DNA of 64,000 bases, taken from Methylobacterium sp. SyP6R. Lineage in GTDB: Bacteria > Pseudomonadota > Alphaproteobacteria > Rhizobiales > Beijerinckiaceae. A program made the position numbers and the translations under genes. This document shows, one piece after another, positions 26,345-35,414 of the stretch (position 1 is the stretch's first letter; the number at the start of each line of letters is the position of its first letter). The stretch is taken from the NCBI RefSeq assembly GCF_019216885.1, contig NZ_JAAQRC020000001.1:2480001-2544000 (forward strand), in the 5' to 3' direction. Under the pieces are notes generated by a model. It had not been told where the DNA came from. It did not search any database and saw only the letters and a program-made list of their open reading frames with translations.

Positions 26345-26485
26345 CCCGTGTGGGAGAGGGGTAGGGGTGAGGGTGATACGCTTCAGTATGAAACGAAGAG
26401 CGTCGAGCTGTCAGCACGACATTCAGAGCTTTACGCGGAAGCGTGTCACCCTCACCCCCGGCCCCTCTCCCACACGGGAGAGGGG
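26345..26485. repeat. Composite inverted repeat, copy Y
   Basis: Same design as 5918-6064: CCCGTGTGGGAGAGGGGTAGGGG at the left, then GGTGAGGGTGATACGCTTCAG, about 60 diverged bases, then CACCCTCACC and CCCCTCTCCCACACGGGAGAGGGG (26462-26485). Its left palindrome is split: the outer half now lies at 25213-25230 because the MITE-like element and then the IS landed in its centre. Confidence 0.6.
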
Positions 26486-26567
26486 AGGCACGCCACAACT
26501 TTCCCCGGACAGCCCTGCCGCAGAGGGGGGAGGGTTCGGGCGCGAGCCCTCGACCCGACGATCTCCC

Positions 26568-27212
26568 CTAAACCCGATACTTCCCGTTCCGCTTCACCAG
26601 CACGGTCGTGCCCACCGGCACCCGGTTGTAGAGATCGACCACGTCCTCGTTGAGCATCCGCACGCAGCCCGAGGACATCTGTTCGCCGATGCTCCAGGGT
26701 TCGTTGGTGCCGTGGATGCGGAACAGGATGTCGCGGCCGCCCTGGTAGAGGTAGAGGGCGCGGGCGCCGAGGGGGTTGTCGAGGCCGCCCTTGCGCGAGC
26801 GCGGCAGGTCGGGGTGGAGGCTGACCATCTTGGCGGTCGGACCCCAATCGGGCCAGACGCCCTTGCGGCCGACCGTGGCGGTGCCCTTCCACGAGAAGCC
26901 GAGCTTGCCGACGCCGACGCCGTAGCGGCGCGCCTGGCCGCCCTCCTGGACGAGGTAGAGGAAGCGCTCGTCGATATCGACCACGACGGTGCCGGGCTTC
27001 TCCAGGCCGGTATAGGCGACGGTCTGGGGCCGGTATTTCGGGTCCATCCGGCTGCGGTCGACCAGCGGCACGTCGTAGGGCTGGTCGGGCATGCTGCCGA
27101 TGTACCAGGCCGCGTCCGGATCCACGGCCGCGACGTTCGCAGGCCCACGGGAATTGCAGGCCGCGAGCGGCAGCCCGGCGAGGAGGGCGAGGACGAGACG
27201 GCGCGGGAGCAT
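26568..27212 (-). CDS. L,D-transpeptidase (YkuD domain) lipoprotein
   Basis: 214-aa enzyme. A short signal peptide ends in a lipobox (LLAGLPLAAC, Cys about residue 19), so it should be anchored to an outer membrane or remain periplasmic. The YkuD catalytic signature is complete: HGTNEPWSIGEQMSSGCVRM, with catalytic His, Ser, Gly and Cys. These enzymes make 3-3 peptidoglycan cross-links or attach proteins to it. ATG 27212 is chosen since the signal peptide starts there; a TTG 21 bp upstream is possible. Divergent neighbours and flanking repeats suggest it is monocistronic. Confidence 0.9.
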   Translation of the reverse strand: MLPRRLVLALLAGLPLAACNSRGPANVAAVDPDAAWYIGSMPDQPYDVPLVDRSRMDPKYRPQTVAYTGLEKPGTVVVDIDERFLYLVQEGGQARRYGVGVGKLGFSWKGTATVGRKGVWPDWGPTAKMVSLHPDLPRSRKGGLDNPLGARALYLYQGGRDILFRIHGTNEPWSIGEQMSSGCVRMLNEDVVDLYNRVPVGTTVLVKRNGKYRV

Positions 27213-27316
27213 GCGGGCGCAACCTTTCGGCAAGAATTCACCTCATGCCTACCCGCTCCCGGACGCCCGGGTTGTGTCCTCCCGGCCTCAACCCCCGCGA
27301 AACCGGGTGGCGACAA

Positions 27317-29707
27317 TCAGGCCGCCGCCATCCCGGCGGGCCGCGCGGAGGCCGCGACGAGCCGGCGGATCTCGGCCGCCGGCACCGGCCGGCCGAACAG
27401 GAAGCCCTGCACCTCGCCGCAGCCGCAGCCCCGAAGGATGGCGAGCTGCGCCTCGGTCTCGACGCCCTCCGCCAGGGTGGTGATGCCGAGGCTGGCGCCA
27501 AGCCCGATCACCGCCTGCACGATCGCCATCGCGGTGGCCTCGCGGCCGAGCGCCGCGGTGAACGAGCGGTCGATCTTGATCTTGTCGAACGGAAAGGCCT
27601 GCAGGTAGCTCAGCGAGGCGTAGCCGGTGCCGAAATCGTCGATGGCGATCCGCACGCCCAGGGCGCGCAGCCGGTGCAGAACCGCCAGGTTGGCGGTCGT
27701 CTCCTCCAGCATCACCTGCTCGGTGATCTCCAGTTCGAGCCGGGACGGGTCGAGGCCGGATTCGGCGAGCGCCCGGGCCACGGTGCCGACGAGGTCGGGC
27801 GTGCGGAACTGGGCCGGCGAGAGGTTGACGGCGACCCGGATGCCCGCCGGCCAGCCGGCGGCCTCGCGGCAGGCCTGACGCAGCACCCACTCGCCCAAGG
27901 GCGCGATCAGCCCCGTCTCCTCGGCGACCGGGATGAACGCGCCCGGCGAGACGAAGCCCCGCTCCGGATGGCGCCAGCGCAGGAGCGCCTCGCAGCCCGT
28001 CGCCGCGAGGCTGCGCGCGTCGACGAGGGGCTGGTAATGGACCTCCAGCGCCTCCGCGGCGATGGCGGCGCGCAGGTCGCGCTCCAGGGCGCGGCGGTTC
28101 TGGAGCGCCGCGTCCATGGCGGGCTCGAACAGGCGCCGGGTGCGCCGCCCGTCGGCCTTGGCGGCGTAGAGCGCGGTGTCGGCCTTGCGCAGGAGCCCGT
28201 CGGGGTCGTCGCCGTGCTCGGGGGCGAGCGCGATGCCGATGCTGGCCCCGATCGTGACGTCCTGGCCGTCGAGCGCGAAGGGCCGGCCGAGGGCGGCGAC
28301 GATCCGGTCGGCGAGGGCGAGCAGGACGTCCCGCCTCGCGGGGCTCAGGATCGCGAATTCGTCGCCGCCGAGCCGCGCCACCAGCCCGTCGGGCCCGAGG
28401 CAGGCGCGCAGGCGCTCGGCGACCTCGCGCAGCAGCGCGTCGCCCGCCGGGTGGCCGAGGGTGTCGTTGACGAGCTTGAAATGGTCGAGGTCGAGGCAGA
28501 GCAGGCCGAGACCCGTGCCCGATGCCGCCGCCTCGGCCAGCCGTTCGTGGAACAGGACCCGGTTCGGCAGCCCGGTCAGGGCGTCGTGATGGGCCATGTG
28601 GGCGATGCGCTGCTCGGCCCGGCGCTGCTCGGTCACGTCGACGCAGGCCGTCAGGGTGGCGCGCCGGCCCTCGAACGGGATCGGGCCGGAAAAGACCTCG
28701 ACGTCGATCAGGCTGCCGTCGCGGCGGCGGTGGCGCTGGGACGGGCCGGACGCCTCCGAGGCGATCAGGTCGCCGTCCGAGAACCCCAAAAAGTCCTCGC
28801 GCGAGAAGCCGTAATGGCCGGTGGCGGCATCGTTCACCGCCAGCACCGCCCCGTCCTCGCCCGAGAGCCACATCGGCACCGGGTTGTGCTCAAACAGCAG
28901 GCGGGCCGAGGCCTCCCGGGCCTTCAGGTCGCCGATATCGGTGAGGGTGACGCCGAGCAACTCGCCCATCGCCGCGACCTCGATGCGCAGGTGCAGCATC
29001 CCCCCGTCGGGCCGCGGATAGGAGCCCTCGAAGCTGCCGGCCGTGCCGTCGAGGGCCGCCACCAGGCGATCCAGGGTCGCCGAGGTCCGCAGGTGCGGCA
29101 GCAGCGTGGTCAGGCGCTGCCACTGCGCCGTCTCGACGGTGGCGCGCAGCATCGCGGCCGCGGCGGCGTTGAGTGCGAGGATCCGGAAGTCGCACACCGC
29201 GCCGTTCGCGTCGCGCAGGGCAGCCGCCGCCACCATGCCCTGCCGGGTCGAGCGAAAGAGGGTCTTGAGGAGGTTCGTGCGTGCGGCGTCGCCGGCGAGG
29301 CATAGCAGCACCAGGCGCTCGCCGGCTTTCGTCGCGAGCGGCAGGCCGAGCATCCCGGTGGTGTAGGCGACGCCCCCGGCCACCCGGGCACAAGGCGCGC
29401 GGACCGGCTCGTCCGTGGCGAGCGCGTCGCCCACGACCTCGCGCAGGGACTGCGCGAGCCCGCCCGGCAGGTCGTCGAGGGCGATGCCCGCCCCCTCGCG
29501 GCCGAGCCAGCCCTCGAACGCCTCGCCGACCCAGAGCAGGCAGAGATGGGAGGCCTGCCCGCCCACCAGGGCGGACCGGCTCGCCATGCGGCCGAGATTG
29601 CCCAGCACCAGGTCCTCGTAGGCCGGCAGCCCCCGGGCGGCGGCCCGGGCGGCGCGCCAGCGGTGCAGCAGCCCCTCGGTGCCGTCGCCCTTCGCGTTCC
29701 CGCTCAT
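27317..29707 (-). CDS. PAS-GGDEF-EAL bifunctional cyclic-di-GMP enzyme
   Basis: 796-aa cytoplasmic signalling protein. N-terminal sensory region (about 1-250, PAS/GAF-like with TRQGMVAAAALRDANGAVCDFRILALN), a PAS domain (about 255-375, ending TEQRRAEQRI), GGDEF (about 380-540) with an intact GGDEF motif near 447-451 (ARLGGDEFAIL), and EAL (about 555-790) with EALLRW near 573, plus IDDFGTGYASLSYLQ and the metal/base residues around NLSPAQFR. Both active sites look intact; no RxxD inhibitory site precedes GGDEF. It can make and/or break cyclic-di-GMP; net activity cannot be read. ATG 29707 preferred to an upstream start that lacks homology. Confidence 0.9.
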   Translation of the reverse strand: MSGNAKGDGTEGLLHRWRAARAAARGLPAYEDLVLGNLGRMASRSALVGGQASHLCLLWVGEAFEGWLGREGAGIALDDLPGGLAQSLREVVGDALATDEPVRAPCARVAGGVAYTTGMLGLPLATKAGERLVLLCLAGDAARTNLLKTLFRSTRQGMVAAAALRDANGAVCDFRILALNAAAAAMLRATVETAQWQRLTTLLPHLRTSATLDRLVAALDGTAGSFEGSYPRPDGGMLHLRIEVAAMGELLGVTLTDIGDLKAREASARLLFEHNPVPMWLSGEDGAVLAVNDAATGHYGFSREDFLGFSDGDLIASEASGPSQRHRRRDGSLIDVEVFSGPIPFEGRRATLTACVDVTEQRRAEQRIAHMAHHDALTGLPNRVLFHERLAEAAASGTGLGLLCLDLDHFKLVNDTLGHPAGDALLREVAERLRACLGPDGLVARLGGDEFAILSPARRDVLLALADRIVAALGRPFALDGQDVTIGASIGIALAPEHGDDPDGLLRKADTALYAAKADGRRTRRLFEPAMDAALQNRRALERDLRAAIAAEALEVHYQPLVDARSLAATGCEALLRWRHPERGFVSPGAFIPVAEETGLIAPLGEWVLRQACREAAGWPAGIRVAVNLSPAQFRTPDLVGTVARALAESGLDPSRLELEITEQVMLEETTANLAVLHRLRALGVRIAIDDFGTGYASLSYLQAFPFDKIKIDRSFTAALGREATAMAIVQAVIGLGASLGITTLAEGVETEAQLAILRGCGCGEVQGFLFGRPVPAAEIRRLVAASARPAGMAAA

Positions 29708-29834
29708 CCGATCCGATCCGAACCCGCACCGTCCCGGCGATAGACCTCGCAGGTCTTCCGGATGGTTAAAATGAGCCGGCTTTCGAACGGATCGGCGCAA
29801 GGCAAGGTGAAGATTCCGCGAATGCGCGGCGTTG

Positions 29835-31385
29835 CTATCCGAGCGCGACCTCGATCAGGAACGGCCCGCGCCGGCCGAGCGCCCCCTTGAGGGTATCGAC
29901 GAACTGGGCCAGGGTCTCGACCCGGCGCCCCTCGACGCCGTAGCCCCGCGCCAGGCTCACCCAGTCGATCGGCGGGTCGTCGAGGGTCAGCATGTCGATT
30001 GCCTTGCGGCCCGGATTGGCGCCGACATTGGTCAGTTCGTGGCGCAGGATCGCGTAGGAGCGGTTGGCCCAGATCAGCGTCACCACGTCGAGGCGCTCGC
30101 GGGCCTGGGTCCACAGCGCCTGGGCGGTGTAGAGGGCGCTGCCATCGGCCTGGAGCGAGATCACCTTGCGGTCCGGGCAGGCCACCGCGGCGCCGGTCGC
30201 CATCGGGATGCCGAGCCCGATCGACCCGCCGGTGAGCTGGAGCCAGGTATGGGGCGCCGCCGCATGGGTGGCGGGAAAGAAGTTGCGCCCCGTCGTCACC
30301 GACTCGTCGCAGACGATCGCGCCCTCGGGGATCAGCGCGCCGAGCACGCGGCCGATCGCGTCCTGGTCGAGGCGCCCGTCCCCCGGCAGGTCGGGGCGGG
30401 ACAGCGGCGGCAGCGGCGCCTCTTCCGGCGCACCGACCGCCTCGGCGAGGCGGGCGAGCGCATCGATCTGGTCCTGCTCCGGCGTGGCGAGAGCGAAGAC
30501 GTCGCAGGTGGGGCTTGCGAGCGCGCTCGGCTTGCCCGGATAGGCGAAGAACGCCACCGGGAGCGTCGCGCCGACCAGGATGACATGCTTGTAGGGCGCC
30601 AGCACCTCGCGGGCCGGATCGACCGGATAGGGCAGGCGCTCGATCGGCACCGTGCCGGCGCCGCGGTCGATGCGGGCGTTCGACGTCATGGCGAGCAGCT
30701 TCGCGCCGGTCTTTTCCGCGATGCGGGCGGCGAGCCGCCGTCCCTCGTCGCGCACCGCCCGGTCGCCGAGATGCAGCAGCACCGGCTCGCCGCTGCGCAA
30801 GGCGGCGACCGCATGCGCGATCGCCTCGTCGCTCGCCCGCGGCCGCTCAGGCGTCGCCGGCAGGGGGGCGATGCCGGAGCCCTCCTCCCAGGCGGTGTCG
30901 GCGGGCAGGATCAGGGTGGCGACGCCCCCGGGCGCCGTGCGGGCGGCGACGATGGCGTCGGCCCCGTCCGCCGCCACCGCCTTGGCGCTCAATCCCGTGC
31001 GGACCCAGGCCGAGACCGGGCCGGCCAGCCCCTCGATGTCGGAGGTCAGCGGCGCGTCGAAGGTGCGGTGATAGGTGGCGTGCTCGCCCACGATGTTGAC
31101 GAGGGGCGAGCGGGCGCGGCGCGCATTGTGCAGGTTGGCGATGCCGTTGCCGAGGCCTGGCCCGAGATGCAGGAGCGTCGAGGCCGGCTTGTCGGCCATG
31201 CGGGCATAGCCGTCGGCGGCGCCCGTCGCCCCGCCCTCGAACAGGCATAGCACCGCCCGCATCCCCTCGACCCGGTCGAGGGCGGCGACGAAGTGCATCT
31301 CCGAGGTGCCCGGATTGGTGAAGCACACCTCGACGCCCCCCGCCACCAGGGTGCGCACCAGGCTCTCGGCCCCGTTCATCGCCAT
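29835..31385 (-). CDS. Thiamine-diphosphate enzyme, acetolactate synthase large-subunit family
   Basis: 516-aa ThDP enzyme. Pyr domain with the activating Glu in VLCLFEGGATGAADGYARM (about residue 51), a central domain (about 190-330) and the PP domain with the cofactor motif around VISLQADGSALYTAQALWTQA and WANRSYAIL. It is shorter than the IlvB used in valine/isoleucine synthesis and no small subunit gene follows, so a decarboxylase or other carboligase (benzoylformate decarboxylase-like) is possible. AGAGGA precedes ATG 31385. Monocistronic; substrate unknown. Confidence 0.85.
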   Translation of the reverse strand: MAMNGAESLVRTLVAGGVEVCFTNPGTSEMHFVAALDRVEGMRAVLCLFEGGATGAADGYARMADKPASTLLHLGPGLGNGIANLHNARRARSPLVNIVGEHATYHRTFDAPLTSDIEGLAGPVSAWVRTGLSAKAVAADGADAIVAARTAPGGVATLILPADTAWEEGSGIAPLPATPERPRASDEAIAHAVAALRSGEPVLLHLGDRAVRDEGRRLAARIAEKTGAKLLAMTSNARIDRGAGTVPIERLPYPVDPAREVLAPYKHVILVGATLPVAFFAYPGKPSALASPTCDVFALATPEQDQIDALARLAEAVGAPEEAPLPPLSRPDLPGDGRLDQDAIGRVLGALIPEGAIVCDESVTTGRNFFPATHAAAPHTWLQLTGGSIGLGIPMATGAAVACPDRKVISLQADGSALYTAQALWTQARERLDVVTLIWANRSYAILRHELTNVGANPGRKAIDMLTLDDPPIDWVSLARGYGVEGRRVETLAQFVDTLKGALGRRGPFLIEVALG

Positions 31386-31708
31386 CGGCGTCTCCTCTCG
31401 CGCGGGCATCTGTCGGCCCGGTTCGGGTTTGCGGTCTGGTGATAGGGGATTTCGGTGCGGGCCGTGAGGGCGTGGGGGACATGGGTGGGCGCCGTGACGC
31501 CCGGCTTCACGGCGGCCTTCCCTGCGGGCGATGATAGGCTGAGCGTGGAGGCGTTCACACTCGATCGCTCATCACGGACGCCGGAGCGGACGGTCGAACG
31601 ACGACCGTGAGCCTCGATGCGGCTCCGGGCGAGGGAGCACCGCAACCACCGCCCCCCTAGCACGTTCGTTGCACCGTGCGGCGGGCAGCGCGCCCGGTGG
31701 AGGCTCCG
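31386..31708. other. 323-bp divergent intergenic region
   Basis: Holds the promoters of the ThDP enzyme (left) and the zinc peptidase (right). Short inverted repeats such as GGGCGCCGTGACGCCC (31490-31505) are visible, but no recognisable operator, RNA or small gene. Confidence 0.45.
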
Positions 31709-32770
31709 ATGAAATTGTTCCAGTGCCAGTCCTGCGGCAACATCCTGTATTTCGAGAACCGGACCTGCCAGCGCTGCGGCCACCGCCTCGCCTACCTGCC
31801 GGAGACCCGCACGCTCTCGGCGCTGGAGCCGGCAGGCGGTGAGGACTGGACGCCGCTCGCCGCCCGCGACCGGCCGAGCCGGTTCTGCGCCAACGCGGTG
31901 CACGACACCTGCAACTGGCTGGTGCCGCCGGGCTCGGGCGACACCTTCTGCCTCGCCTGCCGCCACAACGGCACCATCCCCGACGTGTCGAATCCGGACC
32001 ACCTCGCCAAGTGGCGCGAGATGGAATTTGCCAAGCACCGGCTGTTCTACAGCCTGCTGCGCTGGAACCTGCCGCTGCAGACCCGGGCCGAGGATCCCGA
32101 GCACGGGCTGATCTTCCATTTCCTGGCCGATCCGCCGGAGAACCAGGGCCCGAAGGTGATGACCGGCCACGACAACGGCGTCATCACCATCGCGCTCGTC
32201 GAGGCCGACGATGCCGAGCGCGAGAAGCGCCGGCGCGAGATGGGCGAACCCTACCGCACCCTGCTCGGGCATTTCCGCCACGAGGTCGGGCACCATTACT
32301 GGGACCTGCTGGTGCGCGATGCCGGCCGGCTGGACGCCTGCCGGGCAATGTTCGGCGACGATTCGCAGGATTACAACGCCGCGCTCCAGCGCCACTACGA
32401 GCAGGGTACGCCGGCCAACTGGCAGGAGAACTTCGTCTCGGCCTACGCCACCACTCATCCGTGGGAGGATTTCGCCGAGACCTGGGCCCATTACCTGCAC
32501 ATCGTCGACACGCTGGAGATGGCGAGCGCCTTCGGCATGCAGGTCCATCCGCTCCTCGACGCCGGCGGCGAGCTCGCCGCGCGGATCGACTTCGACCCCT
32601 ACGAGGCGCAGAGCATCGAGCAGATCATGAAGGCCTGGCTGCCCTTCGTGTTCGCGCTCAACAGCGTCAACCGGGCGATGGGCCAGGGCGACCTCTACCC
32701 CTTCGTGCTGGCCCCGCCGGTGATCGCCAAGCTCGGCTTCATCCACGGCCTCGTCCATGGGACGATCTGA
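31709..32770 (+). CDS. Putative zinc-binding metallopeptidase with zinc-ribbon N terminus
   Basis: 353-aa cytoplasmic protein. An N-terminal zinc ribbon (FQCQSCGN and CQRCG, residues 5-25) is followed by a second Cys set (FCANAVHDTC and FCLACR, about 67-95), then a peptidase-like domain with HEVGHHYWDLL near residue 190, a canonical HExxH zinc motif, and a downstream Glu/His region WEDFAETWAHYLHI. It matches the uncharacterised 'putative zinc-binding peptidase' family often linked to transglutaminase/alpha-E operons, though none is present here. GGAGG lies six bases before ATG 31709. Substrate unknown. Confidence 0.82.
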   Translation: MKLFQCQSCGNILYFENRTCQRCGHRLAYLPETRTLSALEPAGGEDWTPLAARDRPSRFCANAVHDTCNWLVPPGSGDTFCLACRHNGTIPDVSNPDHLAKWREMEFAKHRLFYSLLRWNLPLQTRAEDPEHGLIFHFLADPPENQGPKVMTGHDNGVITIALVEADDAEREKRRREMGEPYRTLLGHFRHEVGHHYWDLLVRDAGRLDACRAMFGDDSQDYNAALQRHYEQGTPANWQENFVSAYATTHPWEDFAETWAHYLHIVDTLEMASAFGMQVHPLLDAGGELAARIDFDPYEAQSIEQIMKAWLPFVFALNSVNRAMGQGDLYPFVLAPPVIAKLGFIHGLVHGTI

Positions 32771-32923
32771 CGGACAAAATCTGATGGACCATATCTGACG
32801 TAAAGGGATGCGCCTTACCGTCCCGGCCGTAGCCTCCGCGGCCGGGGCGGTCCATGATGGGGCAACGTGCCCGACGAATCGGGCCGCCTCGCCCGCATCA
32901 GCGGGCCCCAGGAGGGACGCCGA

Positions 32924-33922
32924 ATGAAGCTCGCCAGCCTCAAGCACGGCCGCGACGGCCGCCTCGTCGTGGTCTCGCGCGACCTGACCCGCGCCACCGA
33001 CGCCTTCATCGTGGTACCGACCCTGCAGCAGGCCCTCGACGACTGGGAGCGCTACGCCCCGGCGCTGAACGCCCTGGCCGAGCAGCTCGAACACGGCTCG
33101 GTGCCCTCGTTCCGCTTCCACGAGCACGATTGCGCCGCCCCCCTGCCGCGGGCCTATGCCCGCCGGCACGCCGCCGCCTGGCCGAGCTACCCGGCCCTGC
33201 TGCGCCAGGCCGCGGGCGCCGAGGCGCCGGCCGGCGAGGCGGGGCTCCTCGTGCCCGCCGCCTCCGACGGGTTCCTCGGGCCCCGCGACCGGCTCACGCC
33301 CGACGACCCGGCGGCCTCCCTCGATCTCGCGGCGGGCCTCGCGGTGATCACCGGCGACGTAGGCCCCGGCGCCGATGCGGCCGCCGCCGGGGACGCCATC
33401 CGGCTGGTGACCCTGGTGGCGGAGGTGATCCGCCACGACCGCCTGCGGCCGGACGGGCTCGACCTCGACGGGGCCGAGGCGCCGGCGCTCGCCGCGAGCC
33501 TCGCACCCGTGGTGGTCACCCCCGACGAGCTGGGCGATGCCTGGCGGGACGGCGCCCTGCACCGCCCGCTGCTGGTGAGCCGCAACGGCAAGGCGCTCGG
33601 CTGCCCCGAGGCCGGGACCGATCTCGGCCGCAGCCTCGTCGCCCTGGTGGCGGAGGCGGCGCGCCACCGTGCGCTCGGCGCCGGCACGATCGTCAGCGCC
33701 GGTCCGGTCTCCAACCGCGGCATCGACGGCGGCCCGGGCCGCCCCGCCGCCGAGGGCGGCGCCGGCTATGCCTGCCTCTCCGAGGCCCGCGCCGCCGAGG
33801 CCCTGACCGGCGGCTGGGTCCGCACCCCCTACCTCGCGGCCGGCGACCGCCTGCGGGTCGAGATGAAGGATGCCGGCGGGCACTCGATCTTCGGGGCGAT
33901 CGAGCACGACGTGACCGGCTGA
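32924..33922 (+). CDS. Fumarylacetoacetate hydrolase (FAH) family protein
   Basis: 332-aa protein matching the N-terminal and catalytic layout of FAH-like proteins: MKLASLKHGRDGRLVVVSRDL opens the N-terminal domain, a metal/substrate region around LDLAAGLAVITGDV follows, and the C-terminal segment has GAGTIVSAGPVSNRG and the LxxGDRLRVEMKDAGG strand. FAH proteins cleave or decarboxylate beta-diketo or 2-oxo acids. GGAGGG lies upstream of ATG 32924; an earlier in-frame ATG at 32867 lacks a ribosome site. Substrate unknown. Confidence 0.78.
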   Translation: MKLASLKHGRDGRLVVVSRDLTRATDAFIVVPTLQQALDDWERYAPALNALAEQLEHGSVPSFRFHEHDCAAPLPRAYARRHAAAWPSYPALLRQAAGAEAPAGEAGLLVPAASDGFLGPRDRLTPDDPAASLDLAAGLAVITGDVGPGADAAAAGDAIRLVTLVAEVIRHDRLRPDGLDLDGAEAPALAASLAPVVVTPDELGDAWRDGALHRPLLVSRNGKALGCPEAGTDLGRSLVALVAEAARHRALGAGTIVSAGPVSNRGIDGGPGRPAAEGGAGYACLSEARAAEALTGGWVRTPYLAAGDRLRVEMKDAGGHSIFGAIEHDVTG

Positions 33923-33933
33923 CGCAGAGACGG

Positions 33934-33969
33934 CCGGCGCGCCGCCTCAGGGCGCGCCGGTTGTGCTGG
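33934..33969 (+). terminator. Intrinsic terminator-like hairpin after the FAH gene
   Basis: CCGGCGCGCC (33934-33943) pairs with GGCGCGCCGG (33951-33960) around a seven-base loop, followed by TTGTGCTGG. Twelve bases downstream of the FAH stop. The U-tract is weak. Confidence 0.6.
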
Positions 33970-34147
33970 CAGTAAAACGCAACCGATAACCTTGAATCAC
34001 ACCATGGCAGCGCCGTTGAGCGAAGGCATTAGGTATTTGTTCGGAATTTGACGCAACAAACGGCAAGTGCCGATGTTGCGCGCGCGGAAGTGCAATCTTC
34101 GATTGCAGTCGATCCGGCCGCCATCTTGATGAGCGTCCGCCCCATCG

Positions 34148-35401
34148 ATGCGACCCTGCCTGGATCTCGCCCTCCGTCTCGACCGCTTCCGGCGCTGCCG
34201 GAGCGGGACGGTCATCGTCATCCTCGGCCTGCTGCTGCCGCTCCTGGCGATGGGATCGGTCGGCGTCGCCGAGATCACCGAGGTGATGCTGGCGAAGGCG
34301 AAGCTCCAGGGCAACGTCGACGCGGCAGCGCTCCAGGGCGCGGGCGAATTCGGGGTCGACCAGTCCTCCGCCACGCAGGAGCGAACCCGCCTCTACGCCG
34401 ACGCTATGGCAGAGCCCCTGCGCCTGCGCTGGACGATCACCTCGACGGCCACGGTCGATGCCGCGTCGCGCGCGGTGACGGTGAGCCAGACCGCGCACCG
34501 CGCCTCGTTCTTCCGCAGCTTGCTGCCGCCGGGCGGCTGGAACCTCGCCGCCACCGCGACGGCGGTCCGCACCGCGCGCAAGCCGCTCTGCGTGCTCGGC
34601 GCGCAGGGAAGCGGCCCCCTCGGCATCGGGGCCTCCACCATCGCGTTGCAGGGTAGCTCGGTGATCACGGCTGGCGACTGCCTCGTCCAGAGCAACGCCG
34701 ACCTGAATGCGGGCGCAGGCACCGCCCTGTGGGCCGGCGAGGCACGGGCCGCCGGCAGCGCCTCCGGCCCGATCCGTCCGGCCCCGGTGACCGACGCGCC
34801 GTCGATGCCGGACCCGTTCGCGGCCATGAGGATCGACACACCGCTCTCGCTCTGCGACACGTCGATCAACATCGGGATGGGCACCACGTATCTCAAGCCC
34901 GGCGTCCATTGTGCCGCCATCGCGGTGCTCGGATCGGCCAATCTCGTCCTCGAGCCCGGCGAGCATTATTTCATCGGCCCCGCCCTGAGCATCAGCGGGA
35001 ATTCGACGGTGACCGGCACCGACGTCGTCCTCATTCTCAAGACCGCCGCCGCGGCGCAGATCACCGGCAATGCCGTCTTGAACCTGGAAGGCCGCAAGAG
35101 CGGGCCCTATGCGGGTTTCGTGCTGATCACGGATCGCACTTTCATCAGCGACGTCGAGATCTCGACCACCAACGCCCGCAAGCTCGTCGGCACGATCTAC
35201 CTGCCGAATGCGAGCCTCACGGTGCGCGGCACCAACACCAAGATCGCCGACCAGTCGCCCTGGACGGTGGTGGTGGCACGTACGATCCGAACGATGGGGA
35301 GTGCCAACCTCGTCATCAATGCGAACTACAACTCCTCCACCATCCCGGTCCCGGCCGGCGTCGGCCCGGCGAAGGACCAGCCGGTGCGCCTGGCGCAGTG
35401 A
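34148..35401 (+). CDS. TadG-like pilus-assembly-related protein
   Basis: 417-aa protein with a TadE/TadG-type N terminus: a short charged leader, one transmembrane helix (about 20-42, GTVIVILGLLLPLLAMGSVG) and an adjacent conserved Glu, then ADAAALQGA-like sequence. The large exported part has a cysteine-containing region (about 155-255) and beta-rich repeats ending in LVGTIYLPNASLTVRG and ADQSPWTVVVARTI, seen in TadG C termini. TadG proteins act in Flp/Tad tight-adherence pili, but no other tad gene is in the window, so it is an orphan. The 225 bp upstream are less GC-rich than the surroundings and include an AT-rich patch near 33970-34070, which may hint at acquisition. Confidence 0.72.
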   Translation: MRPCLDLALRLDRFRRCRSGTVIVILGLLLPLLAMGSVGVAEITEVMLAKAKLQGNVDAAALQGAGEFGVDQSSATQERTRLYADAMAEPLRLRWTITSTATVDAASRAVTVSQTAHRASFFRSLLPPGGWNLAATATAVRTARKPLCVLGAQGSGPLGIGASTIALQGSSVITAGDCLVQSNADLNAGAGTALWAGEARAAGSASGPIRPAPVTDAPSMPDPFAAMRIDTPLSLCDTSINIGMGTTYLKPGVHCAAIAVLGSANLVLEPGEHYFIGPALSISGNSTVTGTDVVLILKTAAAAQITGNAVLNLEGRKSGPYAGFVLITDRTFISDVEISTTNARKLVGTIYLPNASLTVRGTNTKIADQSPWTVVVARTIRTMGSANLVINANYNSSTIPVPAGVGPAKDQPVRLAQ

Positions 35402-35414
35402 CCGGCCGGCATCC

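Larger units (their letters stand above)
25221..26354. mobile_element. MITE-like element, copy 1 (interrupted by an IS), with 10-bp target duplications
   Basis: Ignoring the IS, the element runs from CTA (25231-25233) and 26091 to 26344, about 257 bp. Ends are inverted repeats: CTAGCG-x-GTTCACACTTCTC at the left, GTGTGAATCCGCTAG at the right. It has no coding capacity; inside are a hairpin (GATCCCGGGCTTGCCCGGAATC) and a C-rich/G-rich inverted pair. CCCGTGTGGG is present exactly on both sides (25221-25230 and 26345-26354), a 10-bp target duplication. The target is the centre of a GTGTGGG palindromic repeat. Copy 2 is at 44694-44947. Confidence 0.7.

Noticed and set aside
29782..29818. AACG...TTCC upstream of the GGDEF/EAL gene
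   Set aside because: Spacer far too long and the -35 incomplete.
31376..33907. An 843-codon minus-strand open frame
   Set aside because: Antisense of the zinc peptidase and FAH genes, both with clear motifs and ribosome sites.
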